The position numbers were made by a program, and so were the translations under genes. This document shows positions 12,598-23,235 of a DNA stretch of 64,000 bases, in pieces (position 1 is the stretch's first letter; every line of letters starts with the position of its first letter). This DNA is from Anolis sagrei (Eukaryota > Chordata > Lepidosauria > Squamata > Anolidae): assembly GCF_037176765.1 (NCBI RefSeq), contig NC_090022.1:85155391-85219390 (forward strand). The letters run 5' to 3'. The notes beneath the pieces are model-generated. The model searched no databases, had not been told where the DNA came from, and saw only the letters and a program-made list of their open reading frames with translations.

Positions 12598-12618
12598 AAC
12601 AACAACAACAACAACAAC
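12598..12618 (+). repeat. (AAC)n microsatellite
   Basis: Seven AAC units. It sits just before the 3' tail of the reverse-oriented LINE copy at 12633. Confidence 0.85.
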
Positions 12619-12632
12619 CATAATATAAAGGA

Positions 12633-13085
12633 CTTACTTACTTAGGCGATCCCTCATTGTCTGAGTATGATAATCTTCCAGGGTGGCTCCGTAGGTGACT
12701 ATGAAGCCCTATTCTTGATCTGCATCATCTCCCGCAGTGAGGACATTGATTTCCAGGTGGAAGGTGGTCTTGGTCGGGGTTGGCTTGTTGTGCCTTCCTC
12801 TTGGCATGTTTCTCTCTTTCACCCTCCATTCATGCCTCTTCAAATTCTGCAGGACTGCTGACATCCAGCTGGAGCGCCCACAGACCAGGGCTTCCCAGTT
12901 CTTAGTGTCTATGCTAGAGTTTTTAAGGTTGGTTTTGAGCCCGTCTTTAAATCTCTTTTCCTGCCCCCCCCCCCAACATTCCGTTTTCCATTCTTGAGTT
13001 CAGAGTAGAGCAACTGCTTTGGGAGATGGTGGTCAGGCATCCGGACAACGTGGCCAGTCCAGAGGAGTTGATGGTGGAGGACCAT
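12633..13085 (-). mobile_element. LINE 3' end, long copy (copy 1)
   Basis: On the minus strand the frame reads WTGHVVRMPDHHLPKQLLYS then ELKNGKRN, the C-terminal block of an RTE- or L2-like LINE reverse transcriptase. It continues to an FEEARM-like segment and a 3' end of CGCCTAAGTAAGTAAG. A C-run (12964-12974) breaks the frame. Copies at 37172-37391 and 39643-39890 share the 3' end but are shorter. This is the only copy that retains reverse-transcriptase-proximal coding sequence. Confidence 0.7.
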
Positions 13086-13215
13086 CCCCCCTTGATGGAC
13101 TGTCACCTTGTCGTGGTGAGGGAGCTTGCGTGTTCCGATGAACCTGTGGGCACAACGACTGGAGACATGCACTCCCAGGAGTGGCCGAGTGGCAGGTTCC
13201 AGACCAATGTAAAGG
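13086..13215. other. Unclassified repeat-like block
   Basis: A block with GACTGTCACCTTGTCGTGGT and GAGGGAGCTTGCGTG directly follows the LINE copy. It contains a small hairpin (CACC ... GGTG). I associate this wording with 5' regions of LINEs in other animals, but only from memory, and its orientation relative to the neighbouring LINE does not fit one continuous element. Confidence 0.3.
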
Positions 13216-14261
13216 AACCACAATGTTGGTTGATTGATAGTGAAATAAGGGAGGGTTAGGAGGATGAGCAGAAATATGATTATAGGACTATGGAGAAGTT
13301 GAGACAATTGCAATACTGAAGAGTGGTACAATAATATCTAAGTAGCTCAATGCTCTATGTATCCACTACCTATGCTAACACAACTGTAACTGAAGAGTTA
13401 TCACTAGTGTGATGAAATCCAAAGTGAAACAGTCCACACAGTTCCAAATCTATTCGTGCCCTTGGGAGGGCAAGGTGTCAGACCTGCCTAGTGTTGCCAG
13501 CCCATTTAGTCTAGTGAAATTAAAGAAAAAATTGGAAACTGTATTACAATATTTCAAATACATGCCTGATGTTATTTCAAGAGAAGGGCAGAAAGTGAGT
13601 GAATGAAGTATCTCTCTGACTTATCTGTGATGTCAAAAAGATCTGTAGGCAGAAGCCATGGTGCTTTTAAAAGAAGTGATGCCTGTCAAAGAAACAGCAA
13701 AGGTTTTGCAAGAAATGGGAACTGACAAGAGCTCTCTATTATGTATTTTTGATCATTGTCCTGAGGCAGTCCTTTGAACCCTACTGATATCAGTTGTCAA
13801 AGAGACCTTTGGCTCTGTGTCTGCCAACATGAAAAGCATTTAGTCAAATTAAATCAAACAATTCCCAGACTCTTTTTTATAATAAACCTGAGCACTATAC
13901 AAACCAGAATGCCAACATGAGATTTTTTTTTTAAAAGACCTGAAACTAAAGTATATGGCTTACCTTCACACCCCAGTTTATACAGCAAATATTTTTCACA
14001 ATTTTGTTGTGAACAACAAGCATGTGATAAACACCCTGCAGAATAACTACAGCTGTAGAACTGATTACTGAAACTATTGAGTAAAAATCCGTTGCTTTTG
14101 TTGCATAGGACCTCCGCCATCAGAGAACCTTAGTCCTAAATCCAGATGCTTATTCCAACTAGAGTAACTCTGCTTCAACAAGAGGATGTATATAAGTATC
14201 AACTTGACATTCAGTGGTTGATTCTATAGGTCTGCTCAACCATATAACCTGGCTAAGCCAT
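13216..14261. other. No recognised feature
   Basis: No repeat family or domain seen. Confidence 0.55.
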
Positions 14262-14407
14262 ATAACCACACAGCCATATACCCTAGAATATCAAGGCAGA
14301 AAATCTCACAATTTCTGCTTTGAACTGGGTTATCTGAGTCCACACTGTCATATTTTCCAGTTCAAAGCAGAAAATGTGGGATTTTATTCCGCTGTGTGGA
14401 AGGGGTA
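14262..14407. repeat. Foldback MITE, type Q
   Basis: Inverted arms: ACCACACAGCCATATA on the left, ATTCCGCTGTGTGGAAGGGG on the right. Both enclose AGAAAATCTCACA- and AGCAGAAAATGTGGGA-like arms around TGAACTGG. Same architecture as 52-176 but with diverged termini. Confidence 0.65.
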
Positions 14408-14874
14408 CAAGCCGCCTTTCTTCAACCCCTTCAGTAGGAACATCTCTGAAGTTTACTTCTTCTTGTATTGCTTTCTTACACTGAGTAAACTCTAAAACAC
14501 TTGTATGTGCCTTCAAGTCACCTGTCAACTTAAACAAACCCATACATTTCAAGAGAGTCTCAATTAGTTCGTGGAGTTCCTTCAGATGAACATTGATTCA
14601 GATGTTTAAGGTATGGAGTCCATGCTCAAAATCAAAAAAGGTTATTATACAACATCATCATCATCTTCAAATACAGTGATCAAGACTCAAAATAGGCAAT
14701 AGTAAAATATCTTTCCCTTCTCTTTTGTTCTGTTCCAATTTGGGAAGTAAAGCTGGAGCAGCCATTCAAAGGATGAATTTCCATTGACCAAGTTAATGCA
14801 ACGTTCAAGGTGTACATTTTACTGTTTTTAGTATTGTTCATTGCTTTGAGTCTCTTTTTAGAAAGAAAAATTGA
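14408..14874. other. No recognised feature
   Basis: Short TCA-type low-complexity at 14655-14668; otherwise unremarkable. Confidence 0.55.
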
Positions 14875-14875
14875 G

Positions 14876-14909
<34 letters not shown>
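14875..14909 (+). repeat. (ATG)n microsatellite at a CR1 3' end
   Basis: Eleven or more ATG units abut the 3' end of the reverse-oriented CR1 copy. The normal CR1 ATTCTATG terminal repeat has been replaced by, or grown into, an ATC/GAT repeat. Confidence 0.85.
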
Positions 14910-14910
<1 letters not shown>

Positions 14911-15380
14911 AGAATCCTAGAGATGGAAGAGACCTCATGGACGATCCAGTCCAACCCCTTGCCAAGAAGCAGGAAAATCACATACAAACATTGGATGGCC
15001 CAACAGATGGCCACCCAGCCTCTTTTCAAAAGCCTCCAAAGAAGGAGTCTCCATCACACTCGAGAGCAGAGAGTTTCACTGATGAACAGCTCTCATAGTT
15101 AGGAAGTTCTTCATAATGTTCAGGTGAAATCTCCTTTCCTGTAGTTTGAAGTCATTTCTCCAATGCAGGGCAGCAGAAAACAATCTTTCCCCCTCCTCCG
15201 TTGGACTTCCCCTCACATACTTATACATGGCGATCTCAGGCTTGTCTTCTGCAGGCTAAACATGCCCAGCTCTTTAAGCAGCTCTTCATAGGGCTTGTTC
15301 TCCTTTAAACTCCTTTAAATTGTGGTGTCGTCCAGAACTGAACACAGTATTCCAGGTGTAGTCATTTCCTGGGTCATTAG
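14910..15380 (-). mobile_element. CR1 LINE, 3' end with coding remnant
   Basis: Minus-strand translation gives YLEYCVQFW near the right edge, then PYEELLKELGMFSLQKTSLR, corresponding to the CR1 C-terminal motif YEERLRELGLFSLEKRRLRG. Next come the FHLN and SLEAF regions and the 3' UTR signature GGACTGGATCGTCCATGAGG. The copy is 5'-truncated with several frame breaks. Confidence 0.8.
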
Positions 15381-16230
15381 TAGTGATTTCTAGTGGGGGG
15401 GAAATGCTATTCCTATTGAATGCTATTGTTAATCTGATTATATATATATTTTTAAAAAAGAATCTACCTAATTGGAAGATTTCTTCACATTTGGTATAAA
15501 AACAACATAAAGTTTAGAACATTGAAATGCCAGAAGAAGCTACAGGGATACATTTCTTCTTTTGAATTTTTTAAAACCTCAATTCTTTATTTCCCAAAAA
15601 TGAAGAGAATTTCTAACTTTGTTAACGTCTTAAAATAAACAAGCTTTGTAAAAGGTTTTCTGTGCTTTGGATAAAATTGAATGACTTTTGTGAACTATTG
15701 AACCAAACAGACTGTCTCTACCCAGCCAACCTTTCCTTACGGAGAACATCTTCTCCTTTTAGGGACATTTCTCTCAGTTCTTTGTTGCAAACACTGTATG
15801 TGGTTGCTCTTCCCATCCAGCTTGAAACCTCTGGCTTTCTCCTGGGTGTTTTAGAAGCGGAAATGTGTATTTAATTTCAGAGTAGCTCTCCACTGTGGCT
15901 GGTGTTTGACAGTACAGTTCCCAGCTGGCAATACCATCAACATCTGCATACACAGCACCAGCAGGATGAGCCAGGAGAGATTGCCTGGAAAATGAAGAAC
16001 TTTTCTGCTAAGAAAGAGTTTTGCAAAATGAGCAAAAGGGAACTCAATGCTGGATTGTTTATTTACTATATGTTTTATCCGATGTTAATTTGCCATCAAC
16101 TCATATTAATCCTACAAATGAGAGACTTTCAATATCCACTTGCTGAGGTCTTGCAAACTCATGGTCATGGTTTCCTTAACTGAATCTATCCACCTGCAAA
16201 ATGGTATTTCTACTTTACCCAGCATGATCA
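15381..16230. other. No recognised feature
   Basis: AT-rich on the left. Open frames of 70 and 93 codons lack recognisable motifs. Confidence 0.5.
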
Positions 16231-16237
16231 TCTTTAC

Positions 16238-16500
16238 TCTGGTGCCACAATGGGTTAAATCCTTGTGCTGGCAGGATTGAAGACTGACAGGTTGGAGGTT
16301 TGAATGCAGGAAGAGTGTGGATGAGCTCCCTCTTTTAACTCCAGCTCCCCATGCATGGACCTGAGAGAAGCCTCCCACAAGGATGATAAAAACATCAAAA
16401 CATCCGGGCGTCCCCTGGGCAACATCCTTGCAGACAGCCAATTCTCTCACACCAGAAGTCACTTGCAGTTTTTCAAGTCGTTCCTGACACACACAAAAAC
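16238..16500 (+). mobile_element. SINE type A (tRNA-derived)
   Basis: The head GGTGCCACAATGGGTTAAAT and the B-box-like GGAGGTTTGAATGCAGG mark a degraded pol III promoter. The body carries the landmarks GAGAAGCCTCCCACAAGGAT, CATCCGGGCGTCCCCTGGG and AATTCTCTCACACCAGAAGT. The tail ends TTTCAAGTCGTTCCTGACAC. The 7-mer TCTTTAC occurs at both edges (16231-16237 and 16501-16507) and is a plausible short target duplication. Confidence 0.85.
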
Positions 16501-16783
16501 TCTTTACCAGTGAGAGTCACTTCAGCACATGATATGTCCAAAGTGTGACAGTCTCAATTTTGTCATCTTCATTTCTCTTGAGGGTTTAGGCTTCTAAGGG
16601 CCATTCATTTGTCTTTTTAGCAGTCCACAGTACCCATAAAACCCTTCTCCAGCACTTCATTTCAAATGTATTGATATTCTACCTCTCTGTTTTCTTTACT
16701 GTCCAACTTTCAAAACCATATATGGGAATTTAAAATATTATGGGCAGCTATGAGTGTTTAGTTGTGTATTATTTTTATTCATA

Positions 16784-17117
16784 CAGTAGAGTCCCACTTA
16801 TCCAGCATAAATGGGCCGAAAGAACATTGGATAAGCAACACTGTTGGATAATTAGGAGAGATTAAGGAAATGTTTATTAAATGTCAATGTATGTTATGAT
16901 TTTACAAATTAAACACCAAAGCATCATGTTTTACAACAAATCAACAGAAAAAGCAGTTTAATACACAGTAATGTTATGTAGTAAGTACTGTATTTACAAA
17001 TTTGGCACTGAAACATCGCAATGTATTGAAACAGCTGTGGATCCTTGCAGGAGGAAGACTGTGTTGGATAGTACAGAACAATGGATGAGCTAAGGTTGGA
17101 TAAGTGAGACTCTACTG
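16784..17117. mobile_element. Tigger-like (pogo/Tc1-mariner) MITE
   Basis: The left terminus is CAGTAGAGTCCCACTTATCC; the right end reads GTTGGATAAGTGAGACTCTA then CTG, its inverted counterpart. TA dinucleotides flank both sides (16782-16783 and 17118-17119), the target duplication of Tc1/mariner elements. No transposase frame is present. A homologue in the opposite orientation is at 33085-33368. Confidence 0.85.
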
Positions 17118-17297
17118 TATCTGTGTGCCCCCCGCCCCATATATGTCTCTCCTCCTTTTCCCTTTCTCCTCATAACAGTCCCATGAAGTCTGGGGGTAGG
17201 ATGGGGTGGCAAAGTCTCCTAATGACTTTCATGATTAGGACATGATCTTCCAGTTTCCTACCCAGCATTCTAGATGTTCATCCACACTCTCTTTGAA

Positions 17298-17496
17298 TCT
17301 ACACTGTAGAATTAATGCAATTTGACACCACTTTAACTGCCATGGCTAAATGCTATAGAATTCTGGGATTTGTAATTTGGTGAGGCACCAACACTCTTTT
17401 GCAGAGAAGTTTAAGGACCTTGTAAAACTACAGCTCCTGTGATTCCATAGCATGGAGCCACGGTGTCAAACTGCATTACTTCTACAATGCAGATAT
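17298..17496. repeat. MITE type P, clearest copy
   Basis: The ends are ATCTACACTGTAGAATTAAT and ATTACTTCTACAATGCAGAT in inverted orientation. The arms pair GCAATTTGACACCACTTTAA with its reverse complement near 17460-17475. The inner arms are ATTCTGGGATTTGTAATTTG and AAACTACAGCTCCTGTGATT. The layout, long arms around an AGAGAAG centre with no coding region, fits a hAT-type MITE. Confidence 0.8.
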
Positions 17497-18167
17497 ACCC
17501 AATGTTGTGAATTAATAAAAAAGATTTTACTTTAGATTGTAAAAGAGAAGTGCATCATTTTAAGAAGAAGCTGCTCCTAGCATAGTAAGCATACACGTAG
17601 CTGTGAAAACCACAATGGCCATTGAGGATATGCAATGTTTATACATATAATTATGTCCCTATACAGATTGCTTCTTTTGTCTCTGTATGTCTGAATCTTC
17701 TCATGACTGTTAACAGCTTTCCAACTGTGGCAAATAACATTTCTGATAGTCTCCAAATGTGCTGAGTACTAATGATTTGTGCTCAGACACTTGGCTTCTG
17801 GTTCCAATGTGGTTTACAAATCAGAAAGAGCTGGGTGGTCTCTTAGTCAAACTCTAGTCATACATATTGCACTGTGATCATGTAATTTTGGGAGGACTGG
17901 TTGCCTTTGATTATGACTGAAAGCTTTGAACTTTAAAGCTCAGACATTGCTTCAGGCCTGGAATGAAGCGGATTGACACGGTGGAGGTGGGGAGTGCCTC
18001 TCATTGTAATAATTGAATGTTTTACAAGATAGAACTAAGAAACAGCAGCAGCATAGAACTATTTCTTACAAGAAAATGTGGAACTTAAGATGACAGCAAT
18101 TTTTAGAGCTGTCTAACGTACTCCATTTAAAGGGATCACATCTGCTGGAATTACCAACTATTTCTGA
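17497..18167. other. No recognised feature
   Basis: Nothing recognised. Confidence 0.55.
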
Positions 18168-18295
18168 GATGTAGCCTGAAGGCACATGCCTAGTAATCTT
18201 CCTCAAACTAAGTAAGTATGGGTTCGATCAATGTTTGGATGAGAAACCACCCGGCAGGCTAATGCATGCTAGAAAGATGGCATGCAATGGCAATA
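18168..18295 (+). mobile_element. 5S rRNA-derived SINE, diverged
   Basis: The segment AACTAAGTAAGTATGGGTTC followed by TTTGGATGAGAAACCACCCG aligns with the 5S rRNA internal control region and 3' half (AAGCTAAGCAGGGT ... TTGGATGGGAGACCGCC). It has decayed too far to be a functional 5S gene. The body is not clearly continuous with the type C tail seen at 50833-51024. Confidence 0.55.
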
Positions 18296-20070
18296 TACGA
18301 TCTCATCAAATGGGTAAATTTACCCTTCATACGGCATTTTGACCACAGAGCCAACCGAATCCCATCAAACGATGTACATCTACTTCCGATGTGTTGGAAA
18401 TGACAACCTTCTTCAAACATTATCTAGTAATGTTTATCTATAATCCTGTTGCATACTGTTTCCTGTAGGTATGTTCTGGTGTGCACCTTCCTTTAATCGA
18501 TGGTTTCTGAGAAGTTAGAAAAGGGGCTGCAGACCACATGATCTCTCTCTCTCCTTTTTGAAAATCTGACGTGTTGATAGCTGTTTTGTTATAAGAGAAA
18601 TGTTCTGGCCGGGTAGCACAGAGAATTATCTCAAACATATTTGAAACTGGACTGATAAGTTTTGTACCTGTGTATGCTGAACACATGAAGGTTGTGAGTA
18701 AACCAAATGTGATATTTTTTATTAAAGTCTACTTCATTTTTGTCTCTTGAGTGCATGATATAAAACAAGTTGTTTTAAGGGAAAGTATATATTAGTGAGC
18801 ACTGAAAAAATGGTTCTAAAGCTCTGCTGTTTTTATGCACTGGCAAAATCTCTGTTTTCCTAAAAGATCAGAGATAACCGGTTATTCAGTCTAACAACTG
18901 AAACCATTGCCTTGCACAATTATATCTGGTTGTATATCACAAGAGAAGATTATACTTTAAAGGGATTTTGGCTCTTCTCTGAAAGGTCATGCTTTTCTAA
19001 AAGTTAGGATCTCCAAAAGATGTTTTTCCAAAAGGTTATAAATGTCATTTTCCAAAATGGTGGGTCTCCATCCCCCCACTGTGGTGAAATTGTCGTGAGA
19101 GGTAGCAACAAGAAAACAGGAGGCTTCCCGTGTTTTCATTGAGAAGAATGAGGCAAGCGCAGTGGGAAGTCAGATGGCGATGCTTTCTATGTAGGAAAAG
19201 TAAGGAGTGATGCAGGACGCAGGCTGATGGGTTTCCCACACTACCCACCAGATTCACCACATTGCATGGTAAATCTTTTCCCCCCACCCGGCTATGAAGG
19301 AACTGTCAGTCATTTAAACCAATTGTTTAACATTTACTTATCATTCTGAGACAAATTGAGAGCCATACAAACACCATCCCCAAATATTATAAATCACCTC
19401 ATATTTAATCATAAACATGCAGTTCTTTTGTCTGGTATCATTTAGATCTGCTGTGATAATAAGTCTTTTCTGGTCCCGAAATAATACATAGTTTTCCTTC
19501 TTCTGAATTATACTTTTTAAAGGTATGATAGCACATTTATTCCAACTGTGAAGTAGGATCATAGATGGAAATAAAGGCATTATGATACTGGCAGTTTTAT
19601 TTTTTGATCCTTTTCCTCATGAATCTTAGCCTAAAATTCATCTTTTTTTCAGAGCTGCAGCACATTGGATTAACATTTTGTATATATTCCTAATAATATT
19701 TCCCTGGATAGTTCACTACTAATACTGTACAAAGTACAACAGTCTGAGTGTGAAGTCAGGATCTTTCTTGCCCCAGTGCATGTCAAAACTCTTAATAATA
19801 TTGAGATTATGGAGGTAGCTTGAGGTGATCAAACTGCATGTCATTTTAATGCTCATCTGAAATGCAGTCAGTATTAGTACATTTTGGTTTTACCGTCTTG
19901 AATAATTGTGAAAGGTTTTTTTTACCCCCTAAATATTTCAGTTCATCTACATGAAAAGTAGTGTACCCATTCAGATCACTATTCTGCTATTCTACATTTC
20001 AGATGTGAATACAGAAATGTAATCCTGGTTTTAAGGATAAATAGCATGTAAGGCAATATCAGATATTGTG
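18296..20070. other. No recognised feature
   Basis: A 1.8-kb AT-rich stretch without recognisable repeats, domains or long open frames (maximum about 82 codons). Confidence 0.5.
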
Positions 20071-20195
20071 CTATTTGTTATTGTGGGGTGCCTTAGGTTT
20101 TTTCCAACCTATGGCAACCCTAAGGCAACCTATTATAAGGTTTTATTGGCATAATTTGTGCAGAAGAGATTTGTCATTGCCTCCCTCTCAAGCTA
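20071..20195 (-). mobile_element. SINE type C, partial
   Basis: Reverse-complement landmarks of the type C tail and body are visible: GGGTGCCTTAGGTTTTTTCC, ACCCTAAGGCAACCTATTAT, TTGGCATAATTTGTGCAGA and ATTGCCTCCCTCTCAAGC. The tRNA-like head is missing. Confidence 0.6.
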
Positions 20196-20654
20196 TACAA
20201 TATGAATGGTTACAATCAATTATGCACCACCACTTAGCCCATCATCATCATACATATAAGAAAAGTGAAAATATGTATATGTGTGAGTGGCTGGGTTGTC
20301 CAGTTACATGGACAGGTTCCCCCTTCCACAAATCGCTATAATTTCCACTACTCAGAAGACACCAATGGCCCTCCCTCCAATGACATTGCAGGTTATCAAG
20401 AGTACCATAAACATGTACAAGACCGCTGACAATGTCCTCCATAAATGCCATACTCCCACCCCTCCAGCCAAGTGAAGGCTTTCATACAATTTTCTGTTTT
20501 TCTGTTTTTCCTCCACCACAGGCATCCCAGTGTTTCTTAATGTGTCCATTGGCATGGAATGTGTATGATCCCACCCACTGCCTCTCCCATAACCCCTTCC
20601 TATTCTTTTCTATGGGACACAGCAGACAGAGAAATTGATCAGCAACCGAAGATA
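20196..20654. other. No recognised feature
   Basis: Several overlapping open frames under 95 codons in all directions; none resembles a known protein. Confidence 0.5.
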
Positions 20655-21560
20655 GAGAGGTTGGGGAGAATTCACCATGATTTTTAGGAGTTGTAGGTCC
20701 TGTGATGTATAGTTCACCTGCAATCTAAGAGCACTCTAAACTCCACTAACGATGGATGTGGAACTAACTTGGCACACAGAACCCCATGACCAACAAAACA
20801 TACTGGAGGTCTTTGGGGGGATTTATAGGAGTTGTAGTTATATCCAGAGCACACTATTAACCCTAACAATGATGTATCTGAACAAACTTGGCATGCATAC
20901 CAAATATGCCCAAATTTGAATGCTGGTGGGTTTTGAGGGGGATTGGCCTGGACATTTTGGAGTTGTAGGTACTGGGATTTATAGGTCACCTGCAATCAAT
21001 GAGCACTCTAAACTCCCCCAAAGATGGAATTGGACCAAACTTGGCACACAGAGCCCCATGACCAGCAAAAAAATACTGGAGGTCTTTGGGGAAAATTCAC
21101 CTTGATTGGGGGAGTTGTAATTCACTACATCCAGAGAGCACTGTGAACCCAAACACCAATGGATCTGGACCAAACTAGGCACACATACCTGATATGTTGA
21201 AATTTGATTACTGGGGGGATTTGATGTCTTAAGCATTGAATTTTGCTATTGTGAACCTCTCTGAGTCACCCGAGAGCTGAGAAGAGTGGTATACAAATGT
21301 AGTAAATAAATAAATAAATTTGGAGGGACCTGACCTTCCTTTCTGGGAGAAACTGTGACCTCCACCAACCTTGGTACACAGAACCCCCATGACTAATTCA
21401 ACCTCCTGGAGGGGTTTGAGGGGATTGACTCACCATAGTGGGAGTTGGAGTTAACCCTACAGCCAGAATGCACACTGAACCCCACTGATGGTGCACCTAG
21501 AGCAAACTTGCCCAATACAACAAACTTTAAGTACTGATGGAGTTTCTCTGGGTTAATCCA
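20655..21560. repeat. Degenerate tandem array of two-part (A+B) units
   Basis: Two related 110-150-bp modules alternate. A units start GGAGTTGTAGGTCCTGTGAT at about 20687 and GGAGTTGTAGGTACTGGGAT at about 20958, and contain TTGGCACACAGA(A/G)CCCCATG and ATACTGGAGGTCTTTGGGG. B units start at about 20828 and 21111, and contain CCAGAG(A/C)GCAC, ACCAAACT(T/A)GGCA and ATATG-type blocks. A further, more diverged A+B pair lies at 21330-21560. The periodicity is about 270 bp. No terminal inverted repeats or coding sequence are visible. A LINE tail interrupts the array at 21222-21320. Confidence 0.75.
21222..21320 (+). mobile_element. LINE 3' tail inside the tandem array
   Basis: TTAAGCATTGAATTTTGCTA, CTCTGAGTCACCCGAGAGCT and GTGGTATACAAATGTAGTAA, then (AATA)n, match the LINE tail at 1590-1690. 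The A/B array resumes afterwards, so this is a short 5'-truncated insertion into the array. No convincing target duplication found. Confidence 0.65.
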
Positions 21561-22433
21561 GCATGATTGCTGGTATTCGTAAACAGAGTGCATTGAAATC
21601 TGCATGTCTGCATTTGGGCCTTTTCTGTACTGTAAAAATGACAGAATAGAAGTGGAGGCTTAACTATTGATTTACATTACAGAAAGGCAGAGACTGCTCT
21701 ATTAAGGAGGTAAAACTTTCCAGCCATAAGTACACTTGGCAATGGATCCAATTGTCTAGGAAAGCTGTCAGCAGGATTTCCTCCTCCGAAGCTCTAAAAG
21801 GTAAGTGCTGACGGACATGGGTTTAATTACAGTGAAGACTGCCTTGGTGCACTAGAGTGGACGAGATGCTTTCCCAAAGCTGCTTGTGATTTTTCTCCAT
21901 GCTACCTTTAGCCTGGCCTTACACATCCTTGGCGTTGGCTGCCTCTGTGGAAGTCTGCAGAAAAAGTCTGGCAGGAAAAGTCAGGCGGCCAAGTTTGTCA
22001 TGGGAATGGTGAGGCTCTGGGCAGAATGTGAGGAAATGATGGGGCGTGGGCCTGTTGATCAGCTGGTTGGGGAAACAAGGGGCAGGGGGGATTTCCACCT
22101 CACTCCACCACCACCACCAACATGCAGCCTTTGGCCTGTGAAGTTGTGTAATGTATTTCTTATCTCTCTGACCATTTTATGTTTGTATTAAAGCAAAACA
22201 GTCTGCAAGGGAAGCAAAATCTTGATAAAAGATCCTTTTGGCATTGTGGAGAATGTGAAATGCCTCTAATCAGACAGCTGCCTCATCACATCAGGAGTCA
22301 CATATTTCTCAAGTGAGCCATTTCTGTCTGACATAGAAATATAAAATAGTAAAGTATTAACTTGGCCTTGCAGCTGGACAATAGCAGGCAGACTTCTTAG
22401 TCTTGGGTGATCGGTGATTTCTGTCACTTATAT
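21561..22433. other. No recognised feature
   Basis: Contains a 101-codon open frame at 21886-22191 with no recognisable domain, and a short CAC-rich patch at about 22105-22120. Confidence 0.5.
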
Positions 22434-22545
22434 CTGCTTTCCAGATGCATTTTGATTACAGATCCCACAATCCCCAACTAATGCCTTGTAGATTATGGAT
22501 GGTAGGAGCTGTAGTATTGGTTTGGGGAAAGCTGAAGTCAATGTT
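22434..22545. repeat. Short MITE, type S
   Basis: TCCAGATGCATTTTGATTAC, ATCCCACAATCCCCAACTAA and the complementary-style right arm GGTAGGAGCTGTAGTA form an imperfect inverted pair. This resembles the palindrome at 49868-49992. Confidence 0.45.
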
Positions 22546-22774
22546 AATGAATGCAACAGTTCTCTCTACTCAGAACGTACATTCAGGGTGAAGTGTCCTG
22601 TTGCTCTTGTTTTTACCACACAGTCTGCAGTTTTTCAAGAGTTGGTATGATATAGTGATAGAAGTTGTTGCCCTGTTCCCTTTCCTTCTTAATTGGTATG
22701 AAGGGTACATCTAAACAGTAGGATGAATGCAGTTTGACTCCACTTTAACTGCTCTGGGTGAATGTTATGGAATA

Positions 22775-23078
22775 GGTAAAGGTAGATGTTTCCCCTGACA
22801 TTAAGTCCAGTCGTGTCTGACTCGGGGGGGGGGGGGGGGGTTGATGCTCATCTCCATTTCTAAGCTGAAGAGGCAGTGTTGTTTGCAGACACCTCCAAGG
22901 TGATGTGGGCATGACTGCATGTAGTGCTGTTACCTTCCCACTGGAGCGGTACCTGTTGATCTACTCACATTTGCATGTTTTCAAACTCACCCTGCTCTCC
23001 GGATTTGGACCTGTGATCTTTTGGTCAGCAAGTCCAGCAGCTTAGCGGTTTAACCCACTGCGCCACTGGGGGCTCCCT
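22775..23078 (-). mobile_element. SINE type B (tRNA-derived, Sauria-SINE-like)
   Basis: On the minus strand it starts GGAGCCCCCAGTGGCGCAGT followed by GGGTTAAACCGC, a tRNA-like A box. A B-box-like segment follows, then TGAGTAGATCAACAGGTACC and a GAGATGAGCATCAA region. The tail is CAGACACGACTGGACTTAAT with a TTTACC terminus. Target duplications flank it: ATGTTATGGAATA at 22762-22774 and ATGTTATGAAATA at 23079-23091 (one mismatch). The tail resembles that described for Sauria SINEs, inferred from memory. Confidence 0.9.
22824..22840 (+). repeat. G homopolymer inside the SINE
   Basis: A run of 17 G occupies the place where this SINE family normally has a short G run, so the tract probably expanded from the SINE itself. 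Confidence 0.8.
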
Positions 23079-23235
23079 ATGTTATGAAATAATGGGGATT
23101 ATAGTTTTGCAAGGTCATTCACCTTTTCTGTGAAAGGTGCTGGTGCCTCACCTAATTACAACTCCTATGATTTAATAATATTGAGGCATGGCAGCTAAAG
23201 TGGTGTCAGACAGTATTAATTCTATAATGTAAATG

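Larger units (their letters stand above)
22703..23235. repeat. MITE type P, interrupted by a SINE
   Basis: The left half (22703-22774) has ACATCTAAACAGTAGGATGA, GCAGTTTGACTCCACTTTAA and the start of the ATGTTATGGAATA core. The right half (23092-23235) has GGGGATTATAGTTTTGCAAG, ACAACTCCTATGATTTAAT, AAAGTGGTGTCAGACAGTAT and TAATTCTATAATGTAAATG. Without the inserted SINE the halves form an ordinary roughly 215-bp type P MITE. Confidence 0.85.

Noticed and set aside
14875-15102. Frame starting with a run of methionines
   Set aside because: The run is the translated (ATG)n microsatellite and the rest is antisense to a CR1 3' end.
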